The notes below the pieces were generated by a model. The model had not been told where the DNA came from and ran no database searches. It worked only from the letters and a program-made list of their open reading frames with translations. Source: Goleter apudmare HA4340-LM2 (GTDB lineage: Bacteria; Cyanobacteriota; Cyanobacteriia; Cyanobacteriales; Nostocaceae). Taken from it: a DNA stretch of 64,000 bases. The stretch covers positions 1 through 64,000 of the forward strand of contig JAHHHF010000089.1 in assembly GCA_019359495.1 (NCBI GenBank), in the 5' to 3' direction. Shown one piece after another: positions 24,337 through 32,982 of the stretch. Both the position numbers and the translations under genes were made by a program. The number at the start of each line of letters is the position of its first letter. Within the stretch, counting starts at the first letter, position 1.

Positions 24337-25008
24337 CTAATTTCTAGCGAGATCAAAATCTTCTAAAAATTGTTTTCGTGTGATTGGCTGTCTCAAAATT
24401 ATCCCTTCTCCGCCTAATGGATGATCCGCATCAATTCTTTGTCCATCAACTGAGATAAAAACTTGAGCTTGGGGGTCAAGACTAGTAGCAGTATAGATAA
24501 TCTGCGCTACTCGATAGGTCATAGAAGTACTACCACCACCTTGCTTAAATTCAGATGATAAATTCACATAAATTCCATCTGGGGTAACTTGTAAACTCAG
24601 TAATCGAGTCCCAACTGGTATCGTGCTAGTTAAAGTAGAAGTCTGAGGGATGCTAAGGAGATTATTTAGTGCTTCTCGTAAGGCAACTTCCGCCGTTACT
24701 CCCGACTTAACAGTAATCTGTTGAGGTGTTAAGTGAATCTTGTTATCTGCAATTTGTAACCAATAAATTTGTGGTCGCAACTGTACTGTTGTTAGAGTTA
24801 ATTTTGAGTTTAATCTCTGTGCTGCTTGCGGAGTAATAACTTTGGGATTAACTTTCTCTGGCTGTGTAGCAATTGGTTTTTGGTTAACGGTGGTAGGCTT
24901 TGTAGTTTGCCAATTCCACCAGCCAGTTCCTCCTGCTAACATTAACGCTACTAGGGCAAACCCATACATGACTTCTCTATGTACAGGATGAGTATTTTGG
25001 GTTCTCAT
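24337..25008 (-). CDS. GerMN-domain membrane-anchored protein
   Basis: A 223-residue protein from ATG 25008, which has a strong GAGGAG ribosome site; the frame continues 15 codons upstream without need. A single membrane segment (about residues 13-30) is followed by a Thr/Pro/Gln linker and a GerMN domain (about 75-215): VALREALNNLL, IPVGTRLLSLQVTPDGIYVNL, SMTYRVAQIIYTAT, VFISVDGQ and a terminal HPLGGEGIILRQPITR. GerMN domains occur in spore germination and in envelope proteins that act with amidases in many phyla; in cyanobacteria the role is unknown. A mobile repeat lies right upstream. Confidence 0.87.
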   Translation of the reverse strand: MRTQNTHPVHREVMYGFALVALMLAGGTGWWNWQTTKPTTVNQKPIATQPEKVNPKVITPQAAQRLNSKLTLTTVQLRPQIYWLQIADNKIHLTPQQITVKSGVTAEVALREALNNLLSIPQTSTLTSTIPVGTRLLSLQVTPDGIYVNLSSEFKQGGGSTSMTYRVAQIIYTATSLDPQAQVFISVDGQRIDADHPLGGEGIILRQPITRKQFLEDFDLARN

Positions 25009-25034
25009 TGCTAACTCCTCTAAATATTCTGACA

Positions 25035-25204
25035 AGAAAATTGTTGGGAGCATCCCAATTTTGCAAAAATAAAATTTGTAGTGGGAGCATCTTGCTCCCT
25101 AATGTCCAGGAAGCGGGCTAGAGAGCCATCACTACAAAAAAATAAATTTACACATTTGGGATGCTCCCAAATTGTTTGCAACATTTTAGCCTTGCCACGC
25201 CACT
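25035..25204 (-). mobile_element. non-autonomous repeat element, inverted partial copy
   Basis: Reads as the reverse complement of the first 165 bp of the element at 15494: end GGCGTGGCAAGGCTAAAATG, the TTGGGAGCATCCCAA arms and the central GCTCTCTAGCCCGCTTCCTG block. The second hairpin module is missing. It is placed just upstream of the GerMN gene, within 30 bp of its start, so it may have displaced the promoter. Confidence 0.75.
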
Positions 25205-25633
25205 AGAGAGTTAACCAATCGACCAATGGAGATGAAGTATTACTGGCGCTCTCTATGCTCCTAATTTAAGAGAACAATTTGAGGAACTTGTGAGGGCAAC
25301 CCCATAATTTTGATTTGATCCCAACTTGAAAAAAGAATGTTGCAGATAACTTGTAGGGGCGTAGCTTGCTTCTCCGTCAGGAGTACGGTTGTTCGCCCTA
25401 CCCTGATCACCGATCAATCTGTCGCAAATCCTATTTACAGCAGTTTTCATGTATTTAGACCACGCACTGATATCTGTATTTCTTTCTGCCTTTGCGCCTT
25501 CTCTACGAGACGCTACGCGAATGCGCCTACCCTGCGGGAACGACTTCGTCGAATGCGTGAGATATAAAGATGTGTTTCATTTAGCTGAAAATTGCTGTAA
25601 ATTGATTTGAATTAGGGATTGGGAGATGACGAA
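25205..25633. repeat. gene-free gap with palindromic repeats
   Basis: Positions 25352-25400 (TGTAGGGGCGTAGCTTGCTT and the arm AGTACGGTTGTTCGCCCT) are nearly identical to 44560-44606. Positions 25496-25561 hold further palindromic pieces (GAGACGCTACGCGAATGCG). No gene is supported here; two short frames at 25219-25290 look gene-like but have no start. Confidence 0.6.
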
Positions 25634-28600
25634 CTACCTAAGTATCTGATGCAACTTGTTTAATAAATCATTAGCTGTGTAGGGCTTTGATAAAATCTCT
25701 GGGACTGCTAATTCAGAGGTTTGAGTGCAAGACTCATGATAACTCAGTCCACTAGAGGCGATGACTTTAACTAGTGGGTTCATTTTTTGTAAGGCGCGAA
25801 TGGCGGTGATCCCATCCATCTCTGGCATCATCATATCCATTAATACTGCACCGATTTGATACTTATGTTGGGCGTAGAGAGCGATCGCTTCGATGCCATT
25901 ACTAGCTGTGAGAGTTTGGTATTGATGTTTTTCTAGGATGATGGTGGTAATCTCACGGATTTGGGCTTCATCATCGACAACTAAAATTACTTCTCCATTT
26001 CCTGTGGGCAATTCTAAATCTTCTACATCTGGTGCTTGAGTTGCCTCCACAGCTGGCAAGAAGAGTTTAAATTGGCTACCTCTGTCAACTTGGCTAGTGA
26101 CATTCACAAAACCACCGTGGCTTTTAATGATCCCCAGCACGGTAGAAAGGCCGAGTCCCGTACCTGCACCGACATCTTTTGTGGTAAAGAATGGCTCAAA
26201 AATACGATCTAAGACTTCTGGGGCCATGCCAATACCCGTATCAGCGATCTGAATCACAATGTAATTGCCAACTTTGGCATCAATATGCATTCTGGCATAG
26301 GCTTCATCAATAAACTTATTTTCAGCCACGATTTTGATGTTACCGCCTTCTGGCATGGCATCACGGGCATTGACTACCAGGTTCATCAGCACTTGATGTA
26401 GTTGGGTGGCATCGCCAAAGACAGCGTTTAAATGTTCTGGGATAGCTACAGAAAATTCGATAGATTTGGGAAATGTCTGCTTGGCAATGTGGGTAATTTC
26501 TGTAATCAAATGCTTGAGTTGGACAATTGTGCGCTCTCCTTGAAATCCCCGCGCAAATGACAACACTTGCTTCACCAAAGCAGCTCCCCGTTTGGCATTA
26601 TTGCCGATAATTCCTAGCAGTTGTTGGTAGCGTTCTTTGTCTTGGACGTACCTTAAATCTAATAGTTGTGATGCTGCCAAAATCGGTGTCAATATATTGT
26701 TTAAGTCGTGGGCAATACCGCCTGCGAGGGTTCCTAGACTTTCCAATCTTTGGGCACGGAAAAACTGTTGTTCGAGCTGTTTCTTTTCTGTGATGTCGGT
26801 ATCCACCGCCAAGATAGATGTGGGTTGTCCTGTAGCATCACATACTAGTGTCCAGCGACTTTCTACGATTACTTCTTGACCAGATTTGCGTAATTTACTC
26901 AACTCACCATGCCATGAGCCTTGTTCAAGGACGGTTTGCATAGCAGTTGCTATTTGAGGTGAATTTTCTTGGTATAAAAACTGGCTCGCTTTTTTTCCAA
27001 GAATTTCTTGCTGCTGCCAACCATATAGATGCTCTGCACCTTTATTCCAGAATGAAATCTGGGTTTGCAAATCTCGGACACAAATCGCGTCTGTGGCGAT
27101 GTCAAGTAGGGCTGCTTGTTCTTGGATTTTTTGTTGGGCTTGTTTGCGATCGCGCCGCGCAGCTTGCTGTTCGGTGATATCAGTAAATGAAGCGACTACT
27201 GCATAGGGTGTGAGTTCATGGTCTCGGAATAGTGGTTGGGAATTAATGGAAACCCAATTTAATTGACCGTTGGGCGTGTAGACTCCCATCACCACGTTCA
27301 AGCAAGGTTCACCTGTGCGTAAAGTGACTGTTATGGGATAAGCATCACAGGTAAAGGGAGATTGATCTTCGTGAATACTCTGCCAATTATGTTGCCACAG
27401 ACCTTTGCCGATCATCTGGTCAGCACTCAAACCCAGAATCCTTTCTGCACTGCCATTACAGGTAACTACCACACCATCAACATCCACGAGCATCACACCT
27501 TCACGCATGGCGGTAACAACTGAACGATAGCGTTCTTCGCTTTCTCTCAGCGCCTGTTCTGCTTGTTTGCGGTCTGTGATGTCCCTAGTTGTACCAATCA
27601 TCCGGAGGGGCTGACCGAGTTCGTTACAGTAGATTTGTCCTCTGCCACCTAACCAGTGGATACTGCCATCAGGCCAGATGACCCGAAATTCTAGGGCATA
27701 TTCAGTTCCTGCTTCAATACTGCTAGCTATCACCTGAGACAGATATTGCTGGTCTTCTGGATGAATTAAATTGAGGAAGTCTTCGATATCAGAACACAAG
27801 GAATGATTTGGTAAGCCATATATCAGCCCCATATTTGGCGACCAAACTGCTTCGTTGGTGAGGAGGTTCCAGTCCCATATCCCCATTTGGGCAGCTTCTA
27901 GAGCTAAACTTAAGCGTTCTTCACTTCGGCGTAATGATTCTTCTGCCTGCTTGCGTTCTGTGATGTCTTCAGCAATGCCACCATAGCAGTAAATCTCTCC
28001 TTGCTCATTGTGGATGGCAAAGCCCCGATCCCAGATCCAGCGTATTGAGCCATCCGGTCGCAAAATTCGGTATTCTACTTGACTAGACTCACGACTGAGC
28101 TGTCGCTCTACTGTTGTCAAGACAAGGTGGCGATCCTCTGGATGCACAGTCTCTATCCACGTATCCGGCTGTTCCAGCAAACTTTGGCAGGAGCGTCCCC
28201 AAATTTTTTCATAGGCAGGATTTACATACAAGGTGCGAAATGAATCTGGGCTATTAATCCAGATGACTGCGTGGATATTCTCGGCAAAATGGCGGAACTT
28301 CTCTTCGCTTTCCCGCAGCGCTTGTTCCATTTGCTTGCGATCGCTAATATCTCTGCCTACTGTTTGATACTCAACAACTTCTTCTGTACCGTTAAGAATT
28401 GCGGTCACGTTCCATTCAAACCAGCGCAAACCGCTGACTGTGAATATGCGGCGCTCACCACTTTTTTGCTGATGGCGTGAGGATGCCAAAGCTCTCATAT
28501 TGGCTACCACTTTAGGCAAATCATCGGGATGGACAAACTGAAATAATGATTGACGGCGTAACTCCTCTATTGATAAACCCAATGTTTGACAAACTGCTAA

Positions 28601-29962
28601 GTTGGCAAAGTTAGTTTGCCCTTGAGCATCAAATCGGATGACTAATTCAGTTTGGCTTTCTACCAAATCACGATAGAGTTTCTCACTTTGGCGCAAAGCT
28701 GCTTCCATCTGTTGGCGTTCGGCAATTTCTTGTTGTAAACGTGCATTGGCATAACATAGTTCTGCCGTGCGTTCTGCCACGCGCATTTCTAATTCGTCGT
28801 GGGCGCGGCGGAGAGTTTCTTCGGCTTGTTGACGTTGGTGCTGGGTTGCAATGCGATCGCTAATGTCATTGAGCAACCAGCGCCAGCCAATCAACTCTCC
28901 CTGGGAATTTTTTACAGCCCCTACCCTGATGCTAACCGGGAATGTTTCACCTCCCCGTGGCTGTAAGTAAATTTCCCTCGTCTGTAACTGCTGCCAATGA
29001 TGCAGTTGATTCATCAACGAATGACGCTCTGGTTGAGCAATAAACACAACTAGGGGCTTGCCCACCAAATACTGCTGATTCACACCCAGCATGGTTGATG
29101 CTGCTTGGTTAGCTTCTTTGATCACACCTATAGCATCAGTGACTAAGTAACCATCTGGTGCAAACTCAAATAAATCCTGATAGCGCTGGCGCTGTAATTC
29201 TGCCATCTCACGGGCAGAGGCTAGTTCTTCGTTTTGTTGCCGCACTTCCTCTTCTGCTACCTGGAGTTCTTCCAAAGTTGCTCGCAGTTCCTCACAGGTT
29301 TGTTTGAGTGTCGTAGATTGTTTCTCTAGCTGTTGGTTTAACTGTTGGTATGTTTGGTGACGCACCTGTTCTAGCTGCTGGCTTTCGGGAATGGCGGTAG
29401 AGTGCTGAATTTCACTTAATTCACTTGATGATGATTGTAAATATTGCTGTACTGCTACAGTAATGCCAACTATCTTTACCAGGTCAAATGCTTGCAGCAA
29501 GCTAGCCTGAGTCACTATTCCTACTAATTGCTTGTGGTCATCCACAACTGGTAAATGACGAATTCCATACTGATGTAATAGCAATAAAGCTGTCACAATA
29601 TCTTGTGATTGGTTGAGGGTCACTAGTTGATGTGTCATGACCTCAACCACTTTCACTTGAGACAAATTGATGTCAGAAGCGATAATTCTAACTATATCTT
29701 TTTCTGTAATAATGCCTAATAGATGTGTTTCCTCGACTACTAATATATAGCTAGTTCCTTGCTGATTCCCAACATGAGAATTGAACTGCAAATTAGGATC
29801 ATTCAACCCTAAACTCATACTTCCTTGACTCATCAAAGCAACAGCATCGACTAGATAACTATCAGGGCTAATCGTCAAAGGAGAATGATCAATAACATGA
29901 TGTAAGTTAGGCAAATCAATTAGCGGATCGTTTAATCGCATAGTTAATTCGTCGATTCTCAT
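25634..29962 (-). CDS. CBS-PAS hybrid sensor histidine kinase
   Basis: A 1442-residue soluble hybrid kinase. Order: CBS pair (about 15-175), coiled coil (about 190-260), six PAS modules, most with PAC motifs (starting near 260, 430, 557, 686, 812 and 952), HisKA with phospho-accepting His1085 (GGIAHDLNNILTP), HATPase (DTGIGM, GLGLSTVLGI, about 1185-1305) and a C-terminal receiver (about 1320-1440) with Asp1376 in VLMDMMMPEMDG. The H-box with DLNN is typical of kinases that often feed other receivers. No membrane segment is seen, so inputs are cytoplasmic: adenine nucleotides through CBS and small molecules or light through PAS. No partner regulator is adjacent. The N-terminal CBS pair resembles that of the c-di-GMP protein at 2.8-6.1 kb. 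Confidence 0.93.
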   Translation of the reverse strand: MRIDELTMRLNDPLIDLPNLHHVIDHSPLTISPDSYLVDAVALMSQGSMSLGLNDPNLQFNSHVGNQQGTSYILVVEETHLLGIITEKDIVRIIASDINLSQVKVVEVMTHQLVTLNQSQDIVTALLLLHQYGIRHLPVVDDHKQLVGIVTQASLLQAFDLVKIVGITVAVQQYLQSSSSELSEIQHSTAIPESQQLEQVRHQTYQQLNQQLEKQSTTLKQTCEELRATLEELQVAEEEVRQQNEELASAREMAELQRQRYQDLFEFAPDGYLVTDAIGVIKEANQAASTMLGVNQQYLVGKPLVVFIAQPERHSLMNQLHHWQQLQTREIYLQPRGGETFPVSIRVGAVKNSQGELIGWRWLLNDISDRIATQHQRQQAEETLRRAHDELEMRVAERTAELCYANARLQQEIAERQQMEAALRQSEKLYRDLVESQTELVIRFDAQGQTNFANLAVCQTLGLSIEELRRQSLFQFVHPDDLPKVVANMRALASSRHQQKSGERRIFTVSGLRWFEWNVTAILNGTEEVVEYQTVGRDISDRKQMEQALRESEEKFRHFAENIHAVIWINSPDSFRTLYVNPAYEKIWGRSCQSLLEQPDTWIETVHPEDRHLVLTTVERQLSRESSQVEYRILRPDGSIRWIWDRGFAIHNEQGEIYCYGGIAEDITERKQAEESLRRSEERLSLALEAAQMGIWDWNLLTNEAVWSPNMGLIYGLPNHSLCSDIEDFLNLIHPEDQQYLSQVIASSIEAGTEYALEFRVIWPDGSIHWLGGRGQIYCNELGQPLRMIGTTRDITDRKQAEQALRESEERYRSVVTAMREGVMLVDVDGVVVTCNGSAERILGLSADQMIGKGLWQHNWQSIHEDQSPFTCDAYPITVTLRTGEPCLNVVMGVYTPNGQLNWVSINSQPLFRDHELTPYAVVASFTDITEQQAARRDRKQAQQKIQEQAALLDIATDAICVRDLQTQISFWNKGAEHLYGWQQQEILGKKASQFLYQENSPQIATAMQTVLEQGSWHGELSKLRKSGQEVIVESRWTLVCDATGQPTSILAVDTDITEKKQLEQQFFRAQRLESLGTLAGGIAHDLNNILTPILAASQLLDLRYVQDKERYQQLLGIIGNNAKRGAALVKQVLSFARGFQGERTIVQLKHLITEITHIAKQTFPKSIEFSVAIPEHLNAVFGDATQLHQVLMNLVVNARDAMPEGGNIKIVAENKFIDEAYARMHIDAKVGNYIVIQIADTGIGMAPEVLDRIFEPFFTTKDVGAGTGLGLSTVLGIIKSHGGFVNVTSQVDRGSQFKLFLPAVEATQAPDVEDLELPTGNGEVILVVDDEAQIREITTIILEKHQYQTLTASNGIEAIALYAQHKYQIGAVLMDMMMPEMDGITAIRALQKMNPLVKVIASSGLSYHESCTQTSELAVPEILSKPYTANDLLNKLHQILR

Positions 29963-30465
29963 TATTTTAATGACATCAGGACGCTATAGCGAAAGTTATA
30001 GCCAGCAAAATCTTGATAATTTAGTCTTATTTCAATAAAATTGGTTTTTAATCAAGTTTCCTGATGAATAGCCCTGTGCTGATTACAAAGCACTGTCCAC
30101 AGTTTATCTTTTAAATTTAGTACCCACACTGGGGTATTGATATAAATTTTTTGGTGTCAAACTTATTCTATTGTCAAATGAGGAAAAATGATCTATCAAT
30201 TAATTCAGATTACTCTCAAGTGATGGTTTTGATTATCATTGTGGGATAACATCTAGGAAATAGAGTCATCTGGAATCGGCGATCGCCTACCACAATCTTA
30301 TGTGGCTTCCAATTGAAGGCCCACTGAACAAGCATCATCTCCTTTACCAAGAATATCAGAGCCGGGGAATGCAATGCACCAGGGGGCAAGACCTACAAAA
30401 TTATTGAGTTAGAGACAACTATAGGAATCCGATTTGATATCTGAAAAAATCTCAGTATGTGTAGG
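29963..30465. other. gene-free upstream region
   Basis: No gene is supported here. The probable promoter of the hybrid kinase lies in the first part. On the minus strand, 30298-30407 carries a 36-codon frame after a stop that looks protein-like but has no start codon. Confidence 0.5.
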
Positions 30466-30592
30466 GTGTGACAAGACTAAAATGTTGCAAAAAATTTTCT
30501 TGTGGTGCGGGCATCTTGCCCGCTAATTAGAACGGGCAAGATGCCTGTACTACAAAAGATTGCTAATACACAAAATTAGCTTAGACACGCCA
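30466..30592 (+). mobile_element. non-autonomous repeat element, short copy
   Basis: Left end GTGTGACAAGACTAAAATG, right end TTAGCTTAGACACGCC. The interior keeps the GCGGGCATCTTGCCCGC hairpin and CTAATTAGAACGGGCAAGAT of the 15494 copy, while its central 130 bp are missing. It sits at the left edge of another palindrome: GTAGGGTGTG is found at 30461-30470 and again at 30593-30602. Confidence 0.7.
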
Positions 30593-30671
30593 GTAGGGTG
30601 TGTTAGGCGCAAGCCGTAACGCACCGAAAGCTTTGGGGGGGGTGCGTTACGCTGTCGCTAACACACCCTAC
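30593..30671. repeat. 79-bp palindromic repeat
   Basis: GTAGGGTGTGTTA at the left and TAACACACCCTAC at the right are perfect 13-bp inverted arms, with inner arms CGTAACGCACC / GGTGCGTTACG around a short core containing eight G. This is a well-known type of cyanobacterial intergenic palindrome. From here to 30956 the DNA is AT-rich and I see no gene. Confidence 0.8.
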
Positions 30672-30956
30672 GTATCTGTTCAAAAATCAAATATGAGTCC
30701 TATAATATAGTTTAATGTCAAGTATTAAATTTTATTATTATTTTCGGTATATTGTTATATTTAATGCCAGTTGTCGTATTTTCTAGGAAAGGCAAATATC
30801 AACAAAATATCAGTTGTAGAAGTAGTAAACAAAGAAGCGTAACAATTTATATAGATGAAATCTAGTTATGTAAAGATTCAAAGTAACAACCATGTGGTTA
30901 TTAATACTAACAGTCTAATTCCAGATCAAAATTTTACGTAGGAGTAAACAAGTCTT

Positions 30957-31157
30957 ATGGATTTTCAAGACTTTCTCAGACATAAATTTGCTCATGTTGC
31001 GATCGGTGAATTCAAACCTGGCAAATTTGCGATCGCTAAACAAATTTACGAGGAAGCAGTATCAACTTACACAACAGGTTTTAAGGGAGTAAGGTACACC
31101 CGTAGGGGCACGGCACTGTTCCCTACACGCGACTATATAATGTTGTACCGCATCTGA
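30957..31157 (+). pseudogene. N-terminal fragment of a small conserved protein, cut by a repeat
   Basis: The first 43 residues (MDFQDFLRHKFAHVAIGEFK then PGKFAIAKQIYEEAVSTYTT) look like the start of a family of about 100-residue cyanobacterial proteins with an antibiotic-monooxygenase-like fold. The frame then enters a short repeat beginning GGTACACCCGTAGGGGCACG and ends after 66 codons. GGTACA and TGTACC flank that insert. A ribosome site (TAGGAG) is present, so a truncated peptide could still be made. Confidence 0.55.
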
Positions 31158-31186
31158 ATGGGAAACGTTATAACAGAACCATATTG

Positions 31187-31960
31187 TCAGTGGAATACGT
31201 GCCTCTGATAGATTTCTGGTAGTTGCCACCAAGGAATATGGGGATACTCATGATGTTCTTCGTGGTAGCCGAAATGATAGCAAGTGATAAATGACCACAG
31301 AATGGGACGCTTGATTGTTCTGGCCCTATGAACATTCGTATAACCCCCTTTTGGCTGTCTATGGGGTAGAAAAGTACCAAAATAAAACAACTGTAGTGAA
31401 CTTAAAAGGGAAGGAATTACCCAAAAATAAGTGAGATTATCACTCGGTATATGTAGTGCGTAATGGGCAATATTATAGATAATTGTCAAAGTAATAATTT
31501 GTCGCCAACTCCAGTAACCTTTCATAAAGTAAACATACCAGACAAACAAACTTTCGTGTTTGCCATCATGGAAGTCTGGATCTAGTTCACTAGCTGGATT
31601 ATGGTGGTGCAACCAATGTTTTTTTAGTAATTTTTTATACGATAAAAGACCGTAAAGAGATAGACAAAGCGAACCAATAAAATGGTTGATTTTGGAGTTT
31701 TGTCTAAATACTATGCCATGCATAGCATCATGGGCTGTAATAAATAATCCCGTATATAAAAATGTTTGCCAGAGTATGATGGGCAATAATCTCCAAAATC
31801 CGCCGAATTGAGGAATGTTAAGGGAAAGTAAGAAAACCAGGCTCAGTGCCCACACGCTAATAATAGTAATAGCAATGAAAATACCTTTAAATGGTGATTT
31901 ATTTTTTACAACAGGGGTGAGTTTTATTTGATGAATAGGTGGTTTCTCTAACTCGATCAC
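31187..31960 (-). CDS. crtW: beta-carotene ketolase (CrtW type)
   Basis: A 257-residue membrane di-iron enzyme of the fatty acid hydroxylase/desaturase superfamily that adds keto groups to beta-ionone rings (echinenone, canthaxanthin or ketomyxol routes). The histidine boxes are complete: H77-DAM-H81, H115-WL-HH, and HFGYHEEHHEYP near residue 235. Length and the TGLFITAHDAMHG and YFGTFLPH segments match Nostoc CrtW proteins, not the CrtO type. There are four hydrophobic stretches. The gene is monocistronic; a hairpin with T/A runs lies about 55-100 bp upstream of its start. Upstream of 32064 to the SRPBCC gene I see nothing. Confidence 0.95.
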   Translation of the reverse strand: MIELEKPPIHQIKLTPVVKNKSPFKGIFIAITIISVWALSLVFLLSLNIPQFGGFWRLLPIILWQTFLYTGLFITAHDAMHGIVFRQNSKINHFIGSLCLSLYGLLSYKKLLKKHWLHHHNPASELDPDFHDGKHESLFVWYVYFMKGYWSWRQIITLTIIYNIAHYALHIPSDNLTYFWVIPSLLSSLQLFYFGTFLPHRQPKGGYTNVHRARTIKRPILWSFITCYHFGYHEEHHEYPHIPWWQLPEIYQRHVFH

Positions 31961-32012
31961 TTTTTTACTCTCCGGAGAATGCAGATGAAAATTCCCAAGT
32001 TATGTACACAAT

Positions 32013-32063
32013 AAAAAGCACTAACAGCCAGCCGAATGACTCTAGCAATGGTTAGTGTTTTTT
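32013..32063. terminator. hairpin with A/T tails upstream of crtW
   Basis: AAAAAGCACTAAC (32013-32025) can pair with GTTAGTGTTTTTT (32051-32063). It reads as a terminator in both directions. It lies in the 5' region of crtW, so it either isolates crtW from upstream transcription or acts in its leader. From 31961 to 32300 nothing else is seen. Confidence 0.45.
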
Positions 32064-32300
32064 ACTGTGCAGTGCCAAAAAACTAGAAATATTGAGAAAT
32101 ATTAAGTTACTTTACATAGTATTACACAAACAACTATCTTTCCAAAAACTGTTTTTAGGCAGAGATTGGTTTATCTAAATAGTCGTAGTGCTAGATGATA
32201 TACTTAAAACTGTGAGGCTACTGTGTGTATCTTGTGAACAACTGGAGCCTACAACTCAATACAGTTCACTTAAAACGATATTTAACTCACAACTACCTAC

Positions 32301-32750
32301 TTATCGTAGTTCGCACTCTCGCTTAGTCACATAATGGCGGTAGCGAAACATCGCTTCTAATTGTGCTTGCACTAACCAACCACTAAAAAATTCAATTGTG
32401 TCTCCGCCGGGTATAGAAAAGGAAATGGCGTCAGTTAATTTGGTTTTGCCATTTTCTAGTTCAAATTCATGTCGATGTATCCAAGACTCAAAAGGCCCGG
32501 ATATTTGCTCATCGGTAAAAAAGTGATATTTTTCGTATTCAGTGTGACGCGCTAACCAAGTTAAAGGCAAAGGGCCGAGAAAGAGGCGAAATTCTGTAAT
32601 TGCACCCGCTTTAAGTCCTCCCTCACGGCGGATGACTTGAACGGGTTGCCAAGGTGGAGTTAGTAGTTGCAAAATATCTGGTCTTTCATGAAATTTCCAA
32701 ACTACTTCTGGTGATGCATCAATGATGGAGGAATGTTTAAAGTGCAGCAT
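32301..32750 (-). CDS. SRPBCC (START/Bet v1-like) family protein
   Basis: A 149-residue protein with the helix-grip fold pattern of cyclase/dehydrase-like SRPBCC proteins: HSSIIDASPEVVWKFHERPDIL at the N-terminus, LLTPPWQPVQVI, a beta-sheet region and a final long helix. Proteins of this type bind hydrophobic ligands; some are polyketide cyclases, and many cyanobacterial ones are annotated as cell-division inhibitor-like. It lies 32 bp downstream of the CPXCG gene on the same strand and is probably the last gene of a three-gene operon starting with the radical SAM protein. Confidence 0.82.
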   Translation of the reverse strand: MLHFKHSSIIDASPEVVWKFHERPDILQLLTPPWQPVQVIRREGGLKAGAITEFRLFLGPLPLTWLARHTEYEKYHFFTDEQISGPFESWIHRHEFELENGKTKLTDAISFSIPGGDTIEFFSGWLVQAQLEAMFRYRHYVTKRECELR

Positions 32751-32782
32751 GGAAAGAAAAGTTTAACAGAAAAACCTCAAAA

Positions 32783-32971
32783 TTAGCCTTCGTATTCGGT
32801 ATCAATCTCGATGTCTAGGGTGTCTTCATCAACCCGCACATACAGAATATTGGGGTGACAGCATACTTGACAATCTTCTACATAAGATTGCTGTCCGCCT
32901 GCACTCAAATCAATAAAGGTTAAGTTTGGTTCGCCGCAATAAGCGCAGTAATACTCAGCTGTGTTTTGCAT
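32783..32971 (-). CDS. CPXCG-motif cysteine-rich protein
   Basis: A 62-residue zinc-ribbon-like protein of the Cys_rich_CPXG family: YYCAYCGEPN and VEDCQVCCHPNILYV provide two Cys pairs, followed by an acidic tail (RVDEDTLDIEIDTEYEG). The ATG at 32971 is preferred to the preceding TTG. It lies 11 bp after the radical SAM stop, so they are an operon. Function is unknown. Confidence 0.88.
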   Translation of the reverse strand: MQNTAEYYCAYCGEPNLTFIDLSAGGQQSYVEDCQVCCHPNILYVRVDEDTLDIEIDTEYEG

Positions 32972-32982
32972 CAAGTTTTAGG

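Noticed and set aside
25253-25450. 65-codon open frame on the minus strand
   Set aside because: It overlaps palindromic repeats and has no ribosome site or recognisable family.
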